64,000 nucleotides of DNA from Salinimicrobium sp049680855 (GTDB taxonomy: Bacteria; Bacteroidota; Bacteroidia; Flavobacteriales; Flavobacteriaceae), in the NCBI RefSeq assembly GCF_049680855.1, contig NZ_JBMPGS010000001.1:372001-436000 (forward strand). The letters run 5' to 3'. Position 1 is the first letter of the stretch. Each line of letters opens with the position of its first letter. Shown one piece after another: positions 34,007 to 44,356 of this stretch. Position numbers and translations under genes: made by a program. Under the pieces are notes generated by a model. It did not search any database. It was given only the letters and a program-made list of their open reading frames with translations, and was not told where the DNA came from.

Positions 34007-35611
34007 TTATTCCGACTTACTAAACCAGGTTTCATAGGTGTGGTAGTCCTCTTCAAAAGCATTTAATTCCTCCAGGGCTTCCTGGTTCCACATATATTCA
34101 GAATTAAATCTTGGCCGTGCCCTGTAAGCTGGTTCTTCATCATTTGTGATGTACAAAGGATTTGGAAGTTCAAAACCTGTGTACACGTCATTATCCTGAC
34201 TATAATGATATCTTCTCATATCAGACCAGGTCTCAAAGAATCCCCATCCCCATGTAGCGATATATTTCTGCAACATGATTTTAGAAAGTGACAACCCATC
34301 AGGGGAAGAAGGAATGATTTCCTCACTTTCCAAATACTGGGTTCTTCTTTGGTCGAATACCTCAACATCTGGTGCGTAATCACGTGCAAAATCCATATGG
34401 GCAGTAACTCCCTCTTCGTATGCACTTAGGGCCACTGTTTCCTGATTGGCTATCCAGGCAGCTTCAGATTTTATAAACTGCAGCTGTGAATATGTCATTA
34501 GAGGAAAACGGGCATCATTGTTGAAGAAATAAATTTGAGGAGAAGGATTGCTTCCTGTGTAGCCTTCTTCATTCCAAAAATTCTTTGGCACCATGTCTGA
34601 TTCCTCAGCGGTCCATTCATTAATTCCTACTCTAGGGTCAATTCCTCTATATTCTCCATCAGGTGATGGAGCCAGCATAGCTGTAATTCTTGGATCTTTA
34701 ACATGTTGATCCTCATAAACAGGGTCCATTCCTTCCAATGCCGGATCGTTAAATGCCGGATTTGTTCCCTCCAATAGGCCGGTTATAAATTTAGACTGGC
34801 GGTAATATCCAATATTTCCCCTTCGTGGCCCAAAGAAATTGGTGTTACGACTTACTGTCCCTTCAAACCTTATAAGAGCATTATCTTGATTGCTGGAAAG
34901 TGCCTGGTCTACATAATTGATCACCTCTTGCGGATCATAGGAGCTCTTGTTGGTCAAACGATGCTTATTGATGGCCAGTAAACCATAGGCAAATTTTTTC
35001 CATTTTTCCAGATCACCGTTGTATATTAAATCGGCATCCATAATTCCAGAATCTGCAGGACTTACTCCATCTGTCCTTTCGAGATTTTCAATTCCCTGCA
35101 ATAATAGCCTTTCAATTTCAGCATATACTTCTTCCTGGTCGTCATAGTCAAATACTCTGCGATCAGAATCAAAAGCCTGATTTACAATAACAGGACCATG
35201 ATAATCAGTCAACATTTGCCAACCGTAAGCTCGTAAAATGTATCCTACTCCAACAAAGCCATATTCCTCGTTTAGCATCCCACTTTCTATCATATCTGAC
35301 AGGTTATATCCCATACTCCAATAAACAGCCCGCCATAATTGTGCATAGGAATCTGATAATGGGTTTGAATGCAGGTTAAGGGAATACCCTTCTCCCGAGG
35401 CGTAAATCCAGTTCTGTGTATAGAACCCGGTGAAACGTCCATCCCATTGCACAGCTACAGCCAACTCTGATTGAATTTGTGGCAGAAACAATTCTGGTTG
35501 TAACAATGCATCGGGCCCATTTGGATTTGTATTTACATCCAAATAATCTTCGCAGCCAGCAAGTATAAATAAGCCGGTAAGTATTAGGCAAAAATTTCTA
35601 ATTTTTTTCAT
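34007..35611 (-). CDS. SusD_2/RagB-type nutrient-binding lipoprotein
   Basis: This lipoprotein (534 aa from ATG 35611) has lipobox LAGC with Cys20 and the SusD-like_2 pattern: DYLDVNTNPNGPDALLQPELFLP, LWRAVYWSMGYNLSDMIE, GWQMLTDYHGPVIVNQAF, FAYGLLAINKHRL, PLMTYSQLQFIKSEAAW, and a C-terminal MRRYHYSQD block. It caps the SusC channel and delivers ligand at the outer membrane. A TTG at 35644 would add 11 residues overlapping susC, but the ATG directly precedes the signal peptide. Genome context suggests muropeptide or glycan-strand ligands. Confidence 0.92.
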   Translation of the reverse strand: MKKIRNFCLILTGLFILAGCEDYLDVNTNPNGPDALLQPELFLPQIQSELAVAVQWDGRFTGFYTQNWIYASGEGYSLNLHSNPLSDSYAQLWRAVYWSMGYNLSDMIESGMLNEEYGFVGVGYILRAYGWQMLTDYHGPVIVNQAFDSDRRVFDYDDQEEVYAEIERLLLQGIENLERTDGVSPADSGIMDADLIYNGDLEKWKKFAYGLLAINKHRLTNKSSYDPQEVINYVDQALSSNQDNALIRFEGTVSRNTNFFGPRRGNIGYYRQSKFITGLLEGTNPAFNDPALEGMDPVYEDQHVKDPRITAMLAPSPDGEYRGIDPRVGINEWTAEESDMVPKNFWNEEGYTGSNPSPQIYFFNNDARFPLMTYSQLQFIKSEAAWIANQETVALSAYEEGVTAHMDFARDYAPDVEVFDQRRTQYLESEEIIPSSPDGLSLSKIMLQKYIATWGWGFFETWSDMRRYHYSQDNDVYTGFELPNPLYITNDEEPAYRARPRFNSEYMWNQEALEELNAFEEDYHTYETWFSKSE

Positions 35612-35621
35612 ATCTAATTTT

Positions 35622-38600
35622 TTATAGTCCAATTCTAACTCCAAAATTGATCCCTATTGGCATTGGGAAGTTACCATAGTCAAGACCGGTACCACCGGCA
35701 CCACCAACGGCGGCAGAATTTCCACTTCCAACAGGATCAAGTCCAGAATAATTTGTCAAAAGAAATAAATCTGTCCCCGTCACAAAAACGCTGGCACTTT
35801 CTATTGCATTCGTTTTATTTAAAACAGTTCTTGGCACATAATAATTAAGAGTTACATCCCTAAGACGCATCCAGTTCACATCCTTCTCTATGAAACTTTG
35901 ATAAGGATAAATAGAGGACCAGTAACTTGAATTCCTGGCAAGATCGATTGGAATGTTATTTTCTGTTGGATCGGCAGAGTTCTCCAAACCATCCCTTAAA
36001 ACACCATCTACTATTCGTGGTACTTCCCGGTCTAATGTTCTTGGGCTTAAACCACGGGTGGTAAGGTAATGTTCGGTAGCATTATAAACATCTCCTCCAA
36101 CCCTAAAGTCAAGCAAGAAATTCATAGACCAGTTCTTGTATCGGAAACTATTGCTCAAACCTATGTTGAAATCTGGATTCCTGTCGCCAACTACCACCCA
36201 TTCACTGGTGTCCAAAATCGGCAAACCATTGGATGGATTTACCAGAATCTCACCCTCTTCATTCTTTTCAAAATCATAACCTGTAAATGTAGTTAGCGGT
36301 CCTCCAACTCTGGAGCCAACTCTAACGTTACCATACAACCAGGTATCGGAATTGTAGAACTCGGCCACGTCACCTGGAAGACTTACGAGCTCACTCCAGT
36401 TTTTAGTAAAGTTAGCTAAGATGTCCCAGGAAAAATCCTGATTTTGAATTGGCGTAGCCTTCAGCTGCAATTCTACTCCTTCATTCTGAATTTCACCTGC
36501 GTTGAAAGTCATAAGAACAAACCCTGTGGCATAGCTTAAACGAAGGTTCTGTACAATTTGATCTTCTGATCTTTTGTTGAAATAGGTAGCATCCAGACCA
36601 AGTGCCCCATTGAATAACTTTAATTCCATACCGTACTCATAGGATGTAGTAATTTCTGGTTTCAAGTTCAAACTTGGACCAGTAAATCCATATCGAAAAC
36701 CACCTCCAGTAGTCTGGGCATTTTCATAGAAGGGTCGAATGCTGTATGGGCGGGCATCTTTACCCACTTGAGCTACAGAAGCCCTTAATTTTCCGAAAGA
36801 TAAAACGTCACTTATCCCTTCAAAAGCGTCTAGCTCGGTAAAGATAAAACTCAGTCCTGCTGATGGATAAAAGAACGAATTATTTTTTACAGGAAGTGTG
36901 GAACTCCAGTCATTACGTGCCGTGAACATCATGTAAAGCATGTCGTCATAGTTGAAATTCGCACTTGCAAATAAACCAACTAATCTACGTTGGGTTAAAT
37001 TATTAAACGCTCTGTGCGTATCCAATCTTGTATTATTGATAGACCAAAGGTCTGGAGCTTGAAAATCCTGTCCGCCTGCGGCCGCACTAAAGGTGTTGTA
37101 ATCGTAAATAGCACCCCCCACTTTAATGTCTGTTGAAAATTTTTCGCTAAAAAGTGCCGGAGGTGTAAATTGTGCATAAGATTGCATTGTCAAATTTCTT
37201 GTAGTGACAAGCGCTTGATCAAAAATCCCATTATAGTCTCTTCCGGTGTTTGACTCCGGATGACGGACGATTGTACTTTTTTGAGTATAATAATCCACTC
37301 CTACCTGACCAACAAAACGTAACCAATCTGACGGAGAAGCGTCTAATCGGGTATTCATTTTGTACCTATCTGTCAAGGAATTAAAAATGTTACTATTTAC
37401 ATTAAAGAATGGGTTCTCTACCGCCGTGGCGAAATCAGCATAATTCCTCCTTTGTCCACCAGGAGTTAAGTAGTTGCTGGCATCATCTGTTGAAGGCCAA
37501 AGTAACAAGTGAAGTAAAGGACCTCCAGCCCCTCTAAAGGTTTGGTCGTTATCTGATCTTGTATAGTCAAATGTCACATCTGCTCTGATCCAATCATTAA
37601 CATTTGCTGTGATGGAAGATGACAGGTTTAACCTTTCTAAGCCGGTGGTAGGAACAAAACCTTCCGAATCTGTATGTCCGGCAGAAAGACGGTATTGAAC
37701 TGCTTCAGTCCCTCCAGAAAATGAAAGATTATGTTTCTTGGTAATTGTCTCCTGAAAGAAATTCCCAACGTTGTCGTAAAACTCCGTACCTTCAGGATAG
37801 CGTTCTCCAAAGTAGTAAAGACTTTCATCCCCTTCAAGTGTATATCCATTTGACCCACGTCCATAAACTTGTTGAATTTCGGGATATTCTACAATGCGAT
37901 CAACTCTAAAGCTATTGCTATAGTCAACCCGCATATCACCGGCTTTTCCCCTTTTTGTAGTTATGACCACCGCCCCTGAAGCAGCTTCAATTCCATACAA
38001 TGCAGATGCCTCTGGACCTTTTAAAATAGTAATGCTTTCAATATCCTGAGGATTAATATCCGCAGCCCTATTTGTAAAATCGACTCCCCTATTTTCAAAA
38101 GAAGTGCCTCCAGCCCCTATGGAAGAAGCAAAAACTGCCGTTGAAGTTGTATTATTACTAATAGGAAGACCATCCACAACAAAAAGAGGCTGATTATTTC
38201 CACTTAATGAACTAATTCCTCTAATAACAATTGAGGTGGACGATCCAGGAAGACCTGAAGTAGTTTGAATATCAACTCCAGCCACACGACCAGCCATTGC
38301 ATCCAAAAAATTCTCTCGTTGTGTTTCCGCAATTGTTACCCCTTCTATTTCCGTGACGGTATAAGCCAGGGCTTTTTTCTCCTGCGTTATTCCTAAAGCA
38401 GTAACAACTACTTCATCCAAATTTTCAACATCAGTAGTAAGGCTTATTTCAAAATAGGTTTGATCATCAAGAACTATTTCCTGTTCCTTAAAACCTACAT
38501 AAGAAACAGTTAGTATATTATACAATTGAGGAACAACCAGTCTAAATTCGCCGTCAAAATTAGTTGTCGTACCTATTGCAGTGTTCGGAACACGCACGGT

Positions 38601-38726
38601 TGCCTGTGGCACTGGCATCCCCTGCGCATCAAATACCTTTCCCGTAATAGCACGTTCCTGCGCAAAGGTTTGCGCAGAAAACAGAAACAAGAAAAACAAA
38701 AAAAACATTTGTAGTTTCTTTCTCAT
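35622..38726 (-). CDS. SusC/RagA TonB-linked outer-membrane transporter (peptidoglycan locus)
   Basis: The 1034-aa protein has a signal peptide (QTFAQ|E), a CarboxypepD_reg domain (about 25-100: AITGKVFDAQGMPVPQATV), a plug (about 110-225) with LDEVVVTALGI and QPLFVVDGLPI, ESITILKGPEASALYG, and a SusC-type barrel ending FGVRIGL. It imports large ligands across the outer membrane with its SusD partner, energised by TonB. Gene order susC-susD-DUF4397 on one transcript is clear. Its promoter carries a half-site of the ROK-gene palindrome at the same spacing, so it may belong to the same regulon. Confidence 0.95.
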   Translation of the reverse strand: MRKKLQMFFLFFLFLFSAQTFAQERAITGKVFDAQGMPVPQATVRVPNTAIGTTTNFDGEFRLVVPQLYNILTVSYVGFKEQEIVLDDQTYFEISLTTDVENLDEVVVTALGITQEKKALAYTVTEIEGVTIAETQRENFLDAMAGRVAGVDIQTTSGLPGSSTSIVIRGISSLSGNNQPLFVVDGLPISNNTTSTAVFASSIGAGGTSFENRGVDFTNRAADINPQDIESITILKGPEASALYGIEAASGAVVITTKRGKAGDMRVDYSNSFRVDRIVEYPEIQQVYGRGSNGYTLEGDESLYYFGERYPEGTEFYDNVGNFFQETITKKHNLSFSGGTEAVQYRLSAGHTDSEGFVPTTGLERLNLSSSITANVNDWIRADVTFDYTRSDNDQTFRGAGGPLLHLLLWPSTDDASNYLTPGGQRRNYADFATAVENPFFNVNSNIFNSLTDRYKMNTRLDASPSDWLRFVGQVGVDYYTQKSTIVRHPESNTGRDYNGIFDQALVTTRNLTMQSYAQFTPPALFSEKFSTDIKVGGAIYDYNTFSAAAGGQDFQAPDLWSINNTRLDTHRAFNNLTQRRLVGLFASANFNYDDMLYMMFTARNDWSSTLPVKNNSFFYPSAGLSFIFTELDAFEGISDVLSFGKLRASVAQVGKDARPYSIRPFYENAQTTGGGFRYGFTGPSLNLKPEITTSYEYGMELKLFNGALGLDATYFNKRSEDQIVQNLRLSYATGFVLMTFNAGEIQNEGVELQLKATPIQNQDFSWDILANFTKNWSELVSLPGDVAEFYNSDTWLYGNVRVGSRVGGPLTTFTGYDFEKNEEGEILVNPSNGLPILDTSEWVVVGDRNPDFNIGLSNSFRYKNWSMNFLLDFRVGGDVYNATEHYLTTRGLSPRTLDREVPRIVDGVLRDGLENSADPTENNIPIDLARNSSYWSSIYPYQSFIEKDVNWMRLRDVTLNYYVPRTVLNKTNAIESASVFVTGTDLFLLTNYSGLDPVGSGNSAAVGGAGGTGLDYGNFPMPIGINFGVRIGL

Positions 38727-38788
38727 AATTTTAGAATTATTTAATAAATCGTTATGAAGTATGATTACTAAGTAGCGGCAAGATAAAG

Positions 38789-38822
38789 CAAATATTAAAA
38801 AAAATAAAAATCTTTCATAAAA
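38789..38822 (-). promoter_or_regulatory. susC promoter with ROK-palindrome half-site
   Basis: On the minus strand TTTTATGAAAGAT (38822-38810) is identical to the right arm of the 27-bp palindrome at 20644-20670. It is followed after exactly 13 nt by AATATTTG (38796-38789), a near-consensus -7 box. In the ROK promoter the same arm is also 13 nt from TATTTTTG. The ATG lies 62 nt past this box here and 63 nt past it in the ROK gene. Confidence 0.55.
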
Positions 38823-39220
38823 TTTTATTGTGAATTTAAGAGGACTTAAATAATTTTTTAAACAAAGTATGATTTCTTGAATTATTTCTTACTAGTTAAA
38901 GAATTTTATTAACAGTCTTGTTGTGCGGTATTTCGGTCTTCAGCAAATACCTTCAGAATCTAATAAATACACTTCTATTCCAGCCATCATAGGCTACCCA
39001 AAAATGTTTTTTTTCAATTAACTTTCCTGTGTTAATCTATTAAACCGAGCCTGACATCAAATTTATCATGATCAAGTGAATTTGCTGTCGTAAAGTTTAA
39101 CTACTGTAATTCCAAACAATATAAAATTTACTCCTAGTTCATCTCCTTAAATGAAAAAGAGAGGAATTTTGTGATCTAATTCTCATAATTTTATAAAAGT
39201 TTTTCTACATTAGCTACAAC

Positions 39221-39231
39221 GAAAACGTTTT
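39221..39231. promoter_or_regulatory. LacI-type operator candidate upstream of second susC
   Basis: GAAAACGTTTT contains the perfect palindrome AAAACGTTTT with a central CG, the classic core of LacI-family operators. It sits about 80 nt before the second susC ATG. No LacI-family gene is in the window, so the regulator would be encoded elsewhere. Confidence 0.4.
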
Positions 39232-39309
39232 TTCCCTAAAGGAATCTTAAACAATCTACTCTTGACCTATGAGCAATAGGATTTTTTAACTAACCATTAA
39301 TATTTAAGT

Positions 39310-42300
39310 ATGAGAACATCTTTACTATTATTATTAATCATGACGCTGTTCCAAACACCGGCTTTTGCTCAGGAAATTTCCATAGTAAAAGGAACTGTGA
39401 CGGATAGCGACGGAATTCCCATTCCGGGCGTCAACGTAATTGAAAAAGGGACTTCGAACGGAACAGTAACAAATTTCGATGGGGAATTCACGATTGAAGT
39501 TCCTTCGAATGCACTCCTGGTATTTAGTTATCTTGGATACTCTACATTGGAATATCCTGTAGATAATCGTGCGCAACTGGACGTTGAAATGCAACCAGCA
39601 GCCTCTTCGTTAGATGAAGTAGTTGTAGTTGGTTATGGAACCCAGCGAAAAGCAGATCTTACTGGGGCGGTATCTGTCGTGGATATAGAATCCATGAACA
39701 AACAACCTTCTCCGCAGGTTTCAGAAAGGCTTCAGGGGCGAGTTTCAGGGGTTACCATTGCAAGTTCTGGACAACCCGGGGAACCACCTCAGGTTAGAAT
39801 TCGAGGAATAAACACCTTTGGAAACAGTAACCCACTGTATATTATTGATGGAATTCCTGGAGATATTACTTCTATCAATCCCAATGATATACAGAATATG
39901 CAGGTTCTTAAAGACGCAGGGTCTGCTTCCATTTATGGTGCGCGTGCTGCCAACGGAGTTATTATAATAACTACTAAAAAAGGGCGCGGGGATTTAAAAA
40001 TAAATTATAATGGGTTCTACGGAACTCAAAGAGTTCCCACCGGAAATGTATACGACATTGCTTCTCCACAGGAACATGCTGAACTTAGGTGGATGGCGAT
40101 GCAAAATACCAATCCCGGTGAAACTATTACCGACAGGCAATATGGATCAGGAGCACAGCCAACGCTTCCATTTTACATTCTTCCTGCAGGTGCAGCCGAG
40201 GGTGACGTGGATGAATCTGCCTATTATCTAGACCCTTATTATACTGATGGTGGTGTACTTGGTGGTTTTAATCAAATTATAAGAGCCAATCAGCAAGGAA
40301 CCAACTGGTTTCAGGAGATATTTAATCCTGCACCCATAACTAGTCATGATTTTTCTGTTAGCCAGGGAGGCGAAAATGGAAATGTTCTTTTTTCATTAAG
40401 CTGGATGGACCAGGAAGGAACGCTTATCAACACACACATGGAGCGATATACCGCAAGGGTAAACAGCCAGTTTGACTTTTCTGAAAATTTCAGAATTGGT
40501 GAAAATCTGTCGGTATCTTTAAAAGATGACAACCGGGTGGCCATAGTTGGGGAAAACCCAATCAACTTTGCCTACAGGATGCAACCTATTATTCCGGTAT
40601 ATGATATCGCAGGAAACTTTGCGGGTACACAGGCTCCTTCTTTAGGAAATTCATACAACCCTGTCGCTACTTTGGAAAGAAACAGAAATAACCTTTTCAG
40701 AACTAACCGCATATTCGGTAATGTCTTTGCAGAACTTGATTTTCTAGAGGTTTTCACGGCTAGAACAACTTTTGGTGGTAGCTACTACAATACTAATGGA
40801 CATACTTTTATCTATCCGGAATATGAAAATGCCGAGAACAGTACATTTAACCAGCTTGAGAAAACCGCTCAAAATGGTTATAACTGGACGTGGTCGAATA
40901 CGCTTCAATACAAACAGAATTTCGATGACCTGCACGATGTAAGTGTCTTAATAGGTTCCGAGGCATACCACAATCAGTACGAAGAAATGATTGGAGTAAC
41001 ACAGGGTTATTATTCTTTTGATCCAGATTATGTTAATCTTAGTACCGGTGCAGGAACTCAGACGAATTCAGGATTTTATACTGAAGATGCTCTTTTCTCC
41101 GTTTTTGGAAGATTAGACTACACCTACAACGAAAAGTATCTCCTTGGAGCAACTATTAGAAGGGATGCCACTTCAAGATTCCAAAATCCGCGCCACGGAT
41201 GGTTTCCTGCTGTAAGTGCCGGATGGCGTATCTCAAGAGAAGCGTTTATGGAAGATGTAGCATGGTTGAGTGACTTAAAAATTCGTGGAGGATATGGCTT
41301 AATGGGGAATCAAATGAATGTGGATCCCGCAAATGCCTTTACTACCTATGGAAGTAGTCGTTTTACCTCCTACTATGACATCAATGGAACTAATGGAACT
41401 CTGGCTGAAGGTTTTGAAAGATCTCGTATTGGCAATCCTGATGCCGGATGGGAGAAAAATGTTAACGCCAACATAGGTATAGATGCTGCTTTCTTTCAGG
41501 ATAGATTACAGGTGACTGCTGATTATTATAGAAAAGATGTTATCGACCTGCTTTATAACCCTGAACTTCCTGGTACTGCCGGTGTTTCCACATTTCCGTA
41601 TGTGAACATTGCAGAAATGAAGAACAGCGGTTTTGACCTGTCCGCTACTGCCTTTATAGACATGAGCGACGATTTTAGAATGAATACTACATTAACTCTT
41701 ACTACATATGATAATGAAATTGTAAGCATTGCTGAAGGTGTTGAATACTTTGATCAGGAAGCAAGAAGATATAACGGTAGTTCTATTGTAAGAAATGCTG
41801 TAGGTCATTCTGTAGGGCAATTCTATGGATACCAAATCGAAGGATTCTGGAATTCCCAAAGTGAAGTAGATGCAGCAAATAATTCTGCCCAGCAAATTCT
41901 TGACAATCCTGATGCCGAGTATCAACAGGACATAGGAGTAGGACGCTTCCGTTATGCAGATGTTAACGGGGACGGGGTGATCAGCGCAGAAGACAGAACA
42001 TTCCTCGGGAATCCAAACCCAAAATTCACAGGGGGTCTTAATTTGGATTTCACTTACAAGAATTTTGATATGAACATCTTCCTTTATGCTTCCTACGGAA
42101 ACGATATCTGGAACCAGGTGAAGTGGTGGCATGATTTCTACAGTTCTTTTGGTGGTGCTAAAAGTACCACAGCACTATATGATTCCTGGACGCCTCAAAA
42201 TCAAAATGCCACTGCTCCTATTCAGGAAACTGGTGGAAGTTTTAGTACAGCTAACGTTCCGAACTCTTATTTTGTAGAAGATGGATCTTACCTGCGTGCC

Positions 42301-42519
42301 AAGAATGTACAGTTAGGGTATACATTGCCAACAGGTTTGGCCGAGAGACTAGGTTTGGACAGATTAAGATTTTACGTGCAGGCCACTAATTTATTTACAA
42401 TAACAGGATATTCCGGTGTGGATCCAGAATTAACTGGAAGCGCTACTGCTTTTGGAATTGACGAAGGTGCTTATCCTTCACCAAGACAGTTCATTGGAGG
42501 AATTAATCTTTCGTTATAA
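39310..42519 (+). CDS. SusC/RagA TonB-linked outer-membrane transporter (oxidative sugar locus)
   Basis: The 1069-aa protein has a signal peptide (PAFAQ|E), CarboxypepD_reg domain (about 25-100: IVKGTVTDSDGIPIPGVNVIEKG), TonB-box-like LDEVVVVGYGTQRK, plug (about 115-225: PLYIIDGIPGDI, NMQVLKDAGSASIYGARAANGVI) and a large barrel ending QFIGGINLSL. It is a more canonical SusC than the leftward copy and is only distantly similar to it, so this is not a recent duplication. It leads a plus-strand run with SusD and the sugar-oxidising genes. Confidence 0.95.
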   Translation: MRTSLLLLLIMTLFQTPAFAQEISIVKGTVTDSDGIPIPGVNVIEKGTSNGTVTNFDGEFTIEVPSNALLVFSYLGYSTLEYPVDNRAQLDVEMQPAASSLDEVVVVGYGTQRKADLTGAVSVVDIESMNKQPSPQVSERLQGRVSGVTIASSGQPGEPPQVRIRGINTFGNSNPLYIIDGIPGDITSINPNDIQNMQVLKDAGSASIYGARAANGVIIITTKKGRGDLKINYNGFYGTQRVPTGNVYDIASPQEHAELRWMAMQNTNPGETITDRQYGSGAQPTLPFYILPAGAAEGDVDESAYYLDPYYTDGGVLGGFNQIIRANQQGTNWFQEIFNPAPITSHDFSVSQGGENGNVLFSLSWMDQEGTLINTHMERYTARVNSQFDFSENFRIGENLSVSLKDDNRVAIVGENPINFAYRMQPIIPVYDIAGNFAGTQAPSLGNSYNPVATLERNRNNLFRTNRIFGNVFAELDFLEVFTARTTFGGSYYNTNGHTFIYPEYENAENSTFNQLEKTAQNGYNWTWSNTLQYKQNFDDLHDVSVLIGSEAYHNQYEEMIGVTQGYYSFDPDYVNLSTGAGTQTNSGFYTEDALFSVFGRLDYTYNEKYLLGATIRRDATSRFQNPRHGWFPAVSAGWRISREAFMEDVAWLSDLKIRGGYGLMGNQMNVDPANAFTTYGSSRFTSYYDINGTNGTLAEGFERSRIGNPDAGWEKNVNANIGIDAAFFQDRLQVTADYYRKDVIDLLYNPELPGTAGVSTFPYVNIAEMKNSGFDLSATAFIDMSDDFRMNTTLTLTTYDNEIVSIAEGVEYFDQEARRYNGSSIVRNAVGHSVGQFYGYQIEGFWNSQSEVDAANNSAQQILDNPDAEYQQDIGVGRFRYADVNGDGVISAEDRTFLGNPNPKFTGGLNLDFTYKNFDMNIFLYASYGNDIWNQVKWWHDFYSSFGGAKSTTALYDSWTPQNQNATAPIQETGGSFSTANVPNSYFVEDGSYLRAKNVQLGYTLPTGLAERLGLDRLRFYVQATNLFTITGYSGVDPELTGSATAFGIDEGAYPSPRQFIGGINLSL

Positions 42520-42547
42520 ACAATATCATAATTTAAAAGTTTAGAAC

Positions 42548-44320
42548 ATGAAAAAAAGAAATGTAATAATGCTATGGGCATTAGGCTTTGGACTCTTCCT
42601 AAGCTCCTGCTCTGAGGAATTTTTAGACAAACCGGCCTACGGAGCATTAAGTGACGAAGTTCTTTCTGACGACAAAGGCGTTGATGCACTATTATTAGGT
42701 GCCTATGCCGCATTGGATTTACAAGGTAATGCAGTTGCCCTGGGAGGAGGAAACCCCTGGGAATCTGCCCCAACAAACTGGATTTATGGTGATATTACCG
42801 GAGGAGATGCACATAAAGGAAGTGACGGTGGTGACCAGCCCCCAATTAACTCCATAGCGGTTCATAATGTAGACCCCAGTAATGGATTTTTTAACACGAA
42901 GTGGAAGGCGCTTTATGAAGGAGTTGCACGTACCAATGCCGTTCTCAGGTTATTATCAACCCTTGAAGACATTCCGGAAGATGAACGTGCCAACATTGCC
43001 GGGCAGGCGAGATTCTTGAGAGGGCACTACTATTTTGAACTAAAGAAAATGTTTAACATGGTACCGTGGGTCGACGAGACGATGGAGAACCCAAATGTGC
43101 CAAATGATGTGGATATATGGCCAAACATAGAGGCAGATTTTCAATTTGCCTACAACAACCTTCCTCCTACCCAGGGAGAAATTGGTCGTGCCAATAAATG
43201 GGCTGCAGGTGCTTATCTTGGAAAGACCCTTCTATACCAGGCAAAGTTTCAGGAAGCAACAGTAGTATTTGAAGAAGTTATCAATAACGGGGTAACTACA
43301 GATGGGCAAAGCTATGGTCTTGTAGATAATTTCCATTCCAATTTCAATGCTGCAGATGAAGATAATGAAGAAGCTGTATTTGCCATTCAAATGGTAGCTA
43401 ATGACGGCACCAATACTATTGCCAATTCAAACCAGGGCCTCATGTTAGCTTATCCTTACAACAGTCCCTTTAGATGTTGCGGATTTTATCAACCCACTCA
43501 GGATCTTGTGAATTCCTTCCGAACAGATGAAGCCACAGGTTTACCTTTTATTGATAATTACAATGACAATCCGGTAAAGAACGACATGGGAATATTGTCT
43601 AATGAACCATTCACACCAGATACGCAATCTTTAGATCCTCGTCTTGACTGGACCGTTGGAAGACGTGATGTGCCATACCACGACTGGGGATATCATCCTG
43701 GATATAACTGGATTCGTGAGCAATCTTCGGGAGGACCTTATGCACCTAAAAAACACATTTACTGGCAGGAACATGCTGATGAGTTTTCTGATCAAAGCTC
43801 CTGGGCTCCCGGGAACGCCATAAATTATGCAATAATTCGTTTTGCCGATGTTTTACTAATGGCTGCCGAAGCACATGCGCAAACCGGAAATCTTGACCAG
43901 GCACTGGATTACGTTAATATGGTTCGTGGAAGAATGGCTGATCACCCTGAATTCTGGTTAAAAGATTACGTGGATCCAGAGAACCCAACAGCAGGTTTTT
44001 CTAATGAGTTTGCAGCAAATTACAATGTTGAAAGATATCCTGAAGGTTATTTCGCATCACAGGAGCAAGCTATGGATGCTATCATGCATGAGCGCCGGGT
44101 AGAATTAGCCATGGAAGGACATAGATTCTTTGACCTTGTACGATGGGGAGTTGCAGAAGAAGTTCTCAATGATTTCTTCCAGTACGAAGGACAAATCACT
44201 ACTGATGTGCGTGGTGGCAATTTCAGTACAAATGACCGGTACTTTCCTATTCCTCAACGTCAAATTGACTTGAGCACCACTTCAGAAGGACCGGTACTTC
44301 AGCAAAATCCAGGCTACTAA
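42548..44320 (+). CDS. SusD/RagB nutrient-binding lipoprotein
   Basis: The 590-aa lipoprotein (LSSC lipobox, Cys21) has the classical SusD layout: EEFLDKPAYGALSDEVL, a tetratricopeptide-like helical core (WKALYEGVARTNAVLRLL, GQARFLRGHYYFELKKMF), and the C-terminal RagB domain with NYAIIRFADVLLMAAEAHAQTG, ERRVELAMEGHRFFDLVRWG and YFPIPQRQIDL. It binds the imported sugar at the surface. It follows susC after 28 nt and is closed by a terminator, so the enzyme genes beyond it are either read through or separately promoted. Confidence 0.94.
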   Translation: MKKRNVIMLWALGFGLFLSSCSEEFLDKPAYGALSDEVLSDDKGVDALLLGAYAALDLQGNAVALGGGNPWESAPTNWIYGDITGGDAHKGSDGGDQPPINSIAVHNVDPSNGFFNTKWKALYEGVARTNAVLRLLSTLEDIPEDERANIAGQARFLRGHYYFELKKMFNMVPWVDETMENPNVPNDVDIWPNIEADFQFAYNNLPPTQGEIGRANKWAAGAYLGKTLLYQAKFQEATVVFEEVINNGVTTDGQSYGLVDNFHSNFNAADEDNEEAVFAIQMVANDGTNTIANSNQGLMLAYPYNSPFRCCGFYQPTQDLVNSFRTDEATGLPFIDNYNDNPVKNDMGILSNEPFTPDTQSLDPRLDWTVGRRDVPYHDWGYHPGYNWIREQSSGGPYAPKKHIYWQEHADEFSDQSSWAPGNAINYAIIRFADVLLMAAEAHAQTGNLDQALDYVNMVRGRMADHPEFWLKDYVDPENPTAGFSNEFAANYNVERYPEGYFASQEQAMDAIMHERRVELAMEGHRFFDLVRWGVAEEVLNDFFQYEGQITTDVRGGNFSTNDRYFPIPQRQIDLSTTSEGPVLQQNPGY

Positions 44321-44356
44321 TTTAAATTTGAATTAGCTGAATTTAATAGTTGTCAT

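Larger units (their letters stand above)
38727..39309. other. 583-bp divergent control region between two susC genes
   Basis: This AT-rich gap holds no convincing gene on either strand. It contains the left-facing susC promoter with a ROK-type half-site (38789-38822) and an AAAACGTTTT palindrome (39222-39231) on the side of the right-facing susC. I see no sigma or anti-sigma genes and no tRNA here. Confidence 0.7.

Noticed and set aside
39191..39206. Second ROK half-site before the keto-sugar susC (ATAAAAGTTTT)
   Set aside because: Matches only the AT-rich core, lacks the ATCTTT arm and has no -7 box at the right distance.
34007..44320. The two SusC/SusD pairs as a tandem inverted duplication
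   Set aside because: SusD proteins belong to different families (SusD_2 versus classical SusD) and the SusC copies are only distantly similar.
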